Shown: positions 5,950-8,717 of the stretch, piece by piece
How the letters are laid out: every line of letters begins with the position of its first letter
How positions within the stretch are numbered: position 1 is the first letter of the stretch
Origin: Maribacter sp.
GTDB lineage: Bacteria; Bacteroidota; Bacteroidia; Flavobacteriales; Flavobacteriaceae
Length of the DNA: 8,717 nt
Reading direction: 5' to 3'
Assembly (NCBI GenBank): GCA_018679695.1
Contig: JAHHKH010000217.1
Span: 1 to 8,717 of the forward strand
Notes under the pieces: generated by a model
Told to the model about the DNA's origin: nothing
Databases searched by the model: none
The model's input: only the letters and a program-made list of their open reading frames with translations
Made by a program: the position numbers and the translations under genes

Positions 5950-7317
5950 CTAAAAATCAGTAACCATTTCTTCCATTTGATTCCCAATTCCCTTTTTCGT
6001 CAAAAAGTCATCCACAACATCTTTAAATGTAGGTTTACCTATTGATTGAAGATTGTAAGAAACCCGCGTACTCGGTTTATTGATTGTAATTACCCTATTC
6101 AAATCAATAGGCGTACCAATTACCACCGTGTCGCAATCACAGGCATTTATGGTCGCTTCCAAGTCCCGTAGTTGTTCTTCACCATATCCCATAGCCGGTA
6201 GTACCATTCCTATGCCAGGATAGATATCGAAAGTCTCTTTTAGTTTACCAACCAAGTAAGGCCGGGGATCGACTATTTCTGAAGCGCCAAATTTTTGAGC
6301 TGCCACTGTTCCCGCGCCAATTTTCATTCCTCCGTGCGTTAGTGTAGGACCATCCTCTACTACCAGCACCTTTTTATTACGAATTAACGACGCATCAACA
6401 ACACTTATGGGCGAAGCAGCATCAATAACAATTGCTTTAGGCACTATTTCAGCAAGCATTTTTCTGATTTTGGCTATTCCCTTTGGTTTTGCAGTGTCAA
6501 TCTTATTGATAATCACTGCATCCGACATTCTTAAATTAACTTCTCCCGGATAGTACTGCATGCCATGCCCTGCTCTATGGGGATCGGTTACCGTGATGTG
6601 TAAGTCCGTGGCATAGAATGGAAAATCGTTGTTTCCACCATCCCATACAATAACATCGCAACCATCGGGATCATTTTCGGCAGCGCGAAGAATCGCCTCA
6701 TAATCGACTCCTGCATAAATAACGTTTCCCCGGACCACATGAGGTTCATATTCTTCCATTTCTTCAATGGTACAATCATGCTTTTTTAGATCTTCAACAG
6801 TCGCAAAACGTTGCACTTTTTGTTTCGCCAAATCACCATACGGCATAGGATGGCGTATAGCAACTACTTTTAGACCACTTTGCATCAGAATTTCTACCAA
6901 TTGCCTAGCGGTCTGGCTTTTTCCGCAACCTGTTCTGGTTGCACAAACACTGATTATTGGTTTTACGCTCTTGATAGAAGTGTCTTTTGTCCCGAGTAAA
7001 ACAAAATTGGCACCAGCTTTATTTACCAAAGCACTTTTATGCATGATGTACTCATAGGAAACATCGGAATAGGCAAATACCACATCATCAACTTTTAAGT
7101 CAATAATGAGTTCTTCCAAGTTTTTTTCATCGTAGATTGGAATTCCATTCGGATATAGTTTACCGGCCAAAACAGCTGGATATTTACGATCAGTGATGTC
7201 CGGAATTTGAGCTGCCGTAAAAGCTACTACTTCATAGGTTTCCTTATCGCGATAAACCGTATTGAAATTGTGGAAATCTCTACCGGCCGCACCCATAATT
7301 AGGACTCTTTTTTTCAT
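5950..7317 (-). CDS. Cyclic 2,3-diphosphoglycerate synthetase-like GTPase (COG2403 type)
   Basis: From ATG 7317 the product is 455 residues (MKKRVLIMGAAGRDFHNF...). A frame extension to TTG 7341 adds 8 residues, which I reject because the family begins right at the beta strand VLIMGAAGRD. The N-terminal ~118 residues form a Rossmann-like domain (GAAGRDFHNFNT; YPNGIPIY; FAYSDVSYEY). A nucleotide-binding domain follows, with the P-loop variant ATRTGCGKS (126-134), a DGGNND motif (226-231), the TDPHRAGHG loop (244-252) and NKID (271-274), the guanine-specificity motif of GTPases. The archaeal namesake makes cyclic 2,3-diphosphoglycerate from 2,3-diphosphoglycerate using ATP; the function of the bacterial relatives is not established, so the reaction should not be assumed. 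The gene is complete, monocistronic in the window, ends at the shared hairpin, and has an FNR-like site upstream. Confidence 0.9.
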   Translation of the reverse strand: MKKRVLIMGAAGRDFHNFNTVYRDKETYEVVAFTAAQIPDITDRKYPAVLAGKLYPNGIPIYDEKNLEELIIDLKVDDVVFAYSDVSYEYIMHKSALVNKAGANFVLLGTKDTSIKSVKPIISVCATRTGCGKSQTARQLVEILMQSGLKVVAIRHPMPYGDLAKQKVQRFATVEDLKKHDCTIEEMEEYEPHVVRGNVIYAGVDYEAILRAAENDPDGCDVIVWDGGNNDFPFYATDLHITVTDPHRAGHGMQYYPGEVNLRMSDAVIINKIDTAKPKGIAKIRKMLAEIVPKAIVIDAASPISVVDASLIRNKKVLVVEDGPTLTHGGMKIGAGTVAAQKFGASEIVDPRPYLVGKLKETFDIYPGIGMVLPAMGYGEEQLRDLEATINACDCDTVVIGTPIDLNRVITINKPSTRVSYNLQSIGKPTFKDVVDDFLTKKGIGNQMEEMVTDF

Positions 7318-7353
7318 ACTATATTGGTTTTTATCATTCAAAAAAATATTGAT

Positions 7354-7361
7354 TAAAGTTA
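7354..7361 (-). promoter_or_regulatory. Candidate Bacteroidota-type -7 promoter element of the GTPase gene
   Basis: Read on the minus strand the bases are TAACTTTA, one mismatch from the TAnnTTTG consensus of Bacteroidota sigma-70 promoters. A start of transcription about 7 bases downstream of its centre (near 7350) would give a leader of roughly 33 bases. It would also place the FNR-like palindrome near position -41, the usual activator position. No -33 TTG is evident, which fits an activator-dependent promoter. Confidence 0.4.
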
Positions 7362-7383
7362 TTCGAAGTATAGCATCTTAAAA

Positions 7384-7397
7384 ATGATATTTATCAC
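7384..7397. promoter_or_regulatory. FNR/CRP-type operator palindrome upstream of the GTPase gene
   Basis: The bases ATGATATTTATCAC contain TGAT-ATTT-ATCA (7385-7396), a perfect inverted repeat matching the inner ten-base core of the FNR consensus TTGAT-N4-ATCAA; only the outermost bases differ. The centre (7390.5) is about 73 bases before the GTPase ATG and about 33 bases upstream of the candidate -7 element, a typical class II activator spacing. A redox- or oxygen-responsive Crp/Fnr regulator is the natural reader. The site also lies about 200 bases upstream of the divergent gene at 7600, which is too far for direct activation in the standard way. Confidence 0.55.
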
Positions 7398-7599
7398 AAA
7401 TTGAAGAAGCGTAAATTCGGGGATTGCACTGCAAAACCGCTCTCACGTAGCTGTAAAAACCATCAAGTCCGGTAACATTTTGCCAATTTTGCAGCACTTG
7501 TGACGCAACTAACCATTTGCCAACATTTAAAATGCTATGCGTGCGATCACTGAATCTGGCAGATATTTCCTTAACTTAGAAAAACCATAAAAGATCTAC

Positions 7600-8717
7600 A
7601 TGATCCAACTTTCCAAAACAACGACCATCATATATTTCCATTTCGCCCGGTTTTTAAATGGAGATATAAGGCATACGCTTTCTTTGTTCGTCTTTTTATT
7701 TCTTTTGAACACTACTCTGGGCCAGTCTCCCAATCTTTTTGATACCGAAGAGGTACTCACGTTGAATTTACGTGGGGACTTCAAGAAACTTTTCAAGGAT
7801 CGTGGGGAGGATTCCCAATACCACCCGGCAACTTTAGGATACAACGCTGATCTAAATACAATTGATCACCCGATTAAAATTAAAACCCGTGGACACTTTC
7901 GCAAGATTTCATCTAACTGCAAGTACCCTCCGCTGTTACTGAATTTCAAGAAATCCGCTATACCAAAAAATTCACTTTTTCAAGGCCAGGATAAAATGAA
8001 ATTGGTAACGCCTTGCCGAGGTGAGAAGTACGTTGTTTATGAGTACTTGGTTTACAAATTGTATAATCTTATCACACCGAAAAGTTTTAAAGTAAGGCTG
8101 ACGAAGGTCATCTTTCAGGATACGGTAAAAAAGACAAGCTCTATTCCCTATTACGGTATTCTATTGGAGGAGGAAAAACAAATGGCGAAGCGAAATCGGT
8201 CCACCGCTTTGGAAAAAATTGGACTGCGTCCCGAGGGCACGCAAAGAGAGGACTTTTTGAAAATGGCCGTTTTCCAATATATGATTGGTAACACTGACTG
8301 GTCGGTACAGTTTCAACAGAATATTAAGCTGATTACGACCGATTCTGTAAGTCTACCCATTGCAATACCCTATGATTTTGATCATGCCGGAATTGTGCGA
8401 GCACCTTATGCCAAGCCAGCACCCGCCCTTCAATTGAGCTCTACTATACAGCGAAGATACAGGGGGTATTGTATACCAGACATGAATGAATTCACAGCAA
8501 TATTCGAAACTTTTAACCGACTTAAAGGTGATTTTTATGCCCTTTACGATGGCAACTTATTGGTCAGCAATAGTTACCAAAGTCAAACGCTTAAGTTCCT
8601 TAACCGTTTCTATGAAACCATTAATGATCCTAAAAAAGCCCAAAAGGCGTTCAGCTATCCCTGTGATAAATCGGGTACTGGGAATATTGTAATCCAAGGA
8701 TTGAAAAAAAATGAATA
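7600..8717 (+). CDS. Secreted CotH-kinase-like protein (stop probably at window edge)
   Basis: The frame is open from ATG 7600 to the window end, giving 372 codons followed by the bases TA, so the next base probably completes a stop codon. The N-terminus has a hydrophobic segment (HTLSLFVFLFLLNTTLGQ, residues 25-42) that looks like a signal peptide with a long leading region; the true start may be internal. The mature part starts with LTLNLRGDFKKLF. It contains IKIKTRGHFRK with SNCKYPPLLLNFKKS (92-119), resembling the RGN/K-rich strand region of CotH-type kinases, then KLVTPCRGEKYVVYEYLVYKL (134-154). Next come MIGNTDWS (228-235) and IPYDFDHAG (256-264), which look like the catalytic N-x-DW and (Y/W)DFD metal-binding motifs of the CotH / atypical kinase fold. 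Known CotH proteins phosphorylate secreted or surface proteins; activity here is inference. No partner gene is in the window. The assignment to the CotH-like fold is by motif pattern only. Confidence 0.75.
   Translation, partial: MIQLSKTTTIIYFHFARFLNGDIRHTLSLFVFLFLLNTTLGQSPNLFDTEEVLTLNLRGDFKKLFKDRGEDSQYHPATLGYNADLNTIDHPIKIKTRGHFRKISSNCKYPPLLLNFKKSAIPKNSLFQGQDKMKLVTPCRGEKYVVYEYLVYKLYNLITPKSFKVRLTKVIFQDTVKKTSSIPYYGILLEEEKQMAKRNRSTALEKIGLRPEGTQREDFLKMAVFQYMIGNTDWSVQFQQNIKLITTDSVSLPIAIPYDFDHAGIVRAPYAKPAPALQLSSTIQRRYRGYCIPDMNEFTAIFETFNRLKGDFYALYDGNLLVSNSYQSQTLKFLNRFYETINDPKKAQKAFSYPCDKSGTGNIVIQGLKKNE

Noticed and set aside
6588..7057. Open frames on both strands inside the GTPase gene
   Set aside because: They overlap the conserved P-loop and GTPase domain in other frames and have no independent support.
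7596..7844. Open minus-strand frame opposite the start of the CotH-like gene
   Set aside because: The + strand frame here is long, carries a signal-peptide-like segment and family motifs; the minus frame is a shadow.
8486..8692. Open + frame of 68 codons near the window end
   Set aside because: It overlaps the CotH-like gene in a different frame and has no motif.

Overview
The window looks like chromosomal DNA of a Bacteroidota bacterium, most likely a (marine) flavobacterium. The reasons are moderate to low GC, genes without Shine-Dalgarno sequences, long AT-rich spacers, and protein families and residue styles typical of that group: a DUF1295 membrane protein, a DUF2200 protein, a DASS carboxylate transporter and a cyclic-2,3-diphosphoglycerate-synthetase-like GTPase. 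This is inference from sequence style; no rRNA or other taxonomic marker is present.

Left part (1-1877, visibly AT-rich, all +): the C-terminal part of an MscS-type mechanosensitive channel cut by the window edge, then a possible tiny one-helix membrane peptide broken by an A8 run, then a DUF1295 steroid-5-alpha-reductase-like membrane protein directly abutted by a small two-helix membrane protein of unknown function.

Middle (1878-4061): a decayed zone. About 620 bases hold no intact gene, only dyad-rich DNA and fragments that read like the remains of a protein. A compact, intact DUF2200 gene follows. Then comes a diacylglycerol-kinase/YegS-type lipid kinase interrupted by an in-frame TAG about 60 codons before its natural end.

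Right part (4062-8717, higher GC): a complete DASS/SLC13 family carboxylate transporter (+) converges on a GTPase of the cyclic 2,3-diphosphoglycerate synthetase family (-). A strong bidirectional hairpin terminator lies between them. Upstream of the GTPase is a near-perfect FNR/CRP-type palindrome, correctly spaced from a Bacteroidota-like -7 element, which suggests control by oxygen or redox state. Divergent from it, a secreted CotH-kinase-like protein runs to within one base of what is probably its stop at the window end.

I see no CRISPR array, tRNA, rRNA, transposase or obvious defence system. The window is mostly ordinary housekeeping and transport genes. The points worth a second look are the FNR-like site on the GTPase, the interrupted lipid kinase, the decayed zone and the CotH-like protein.
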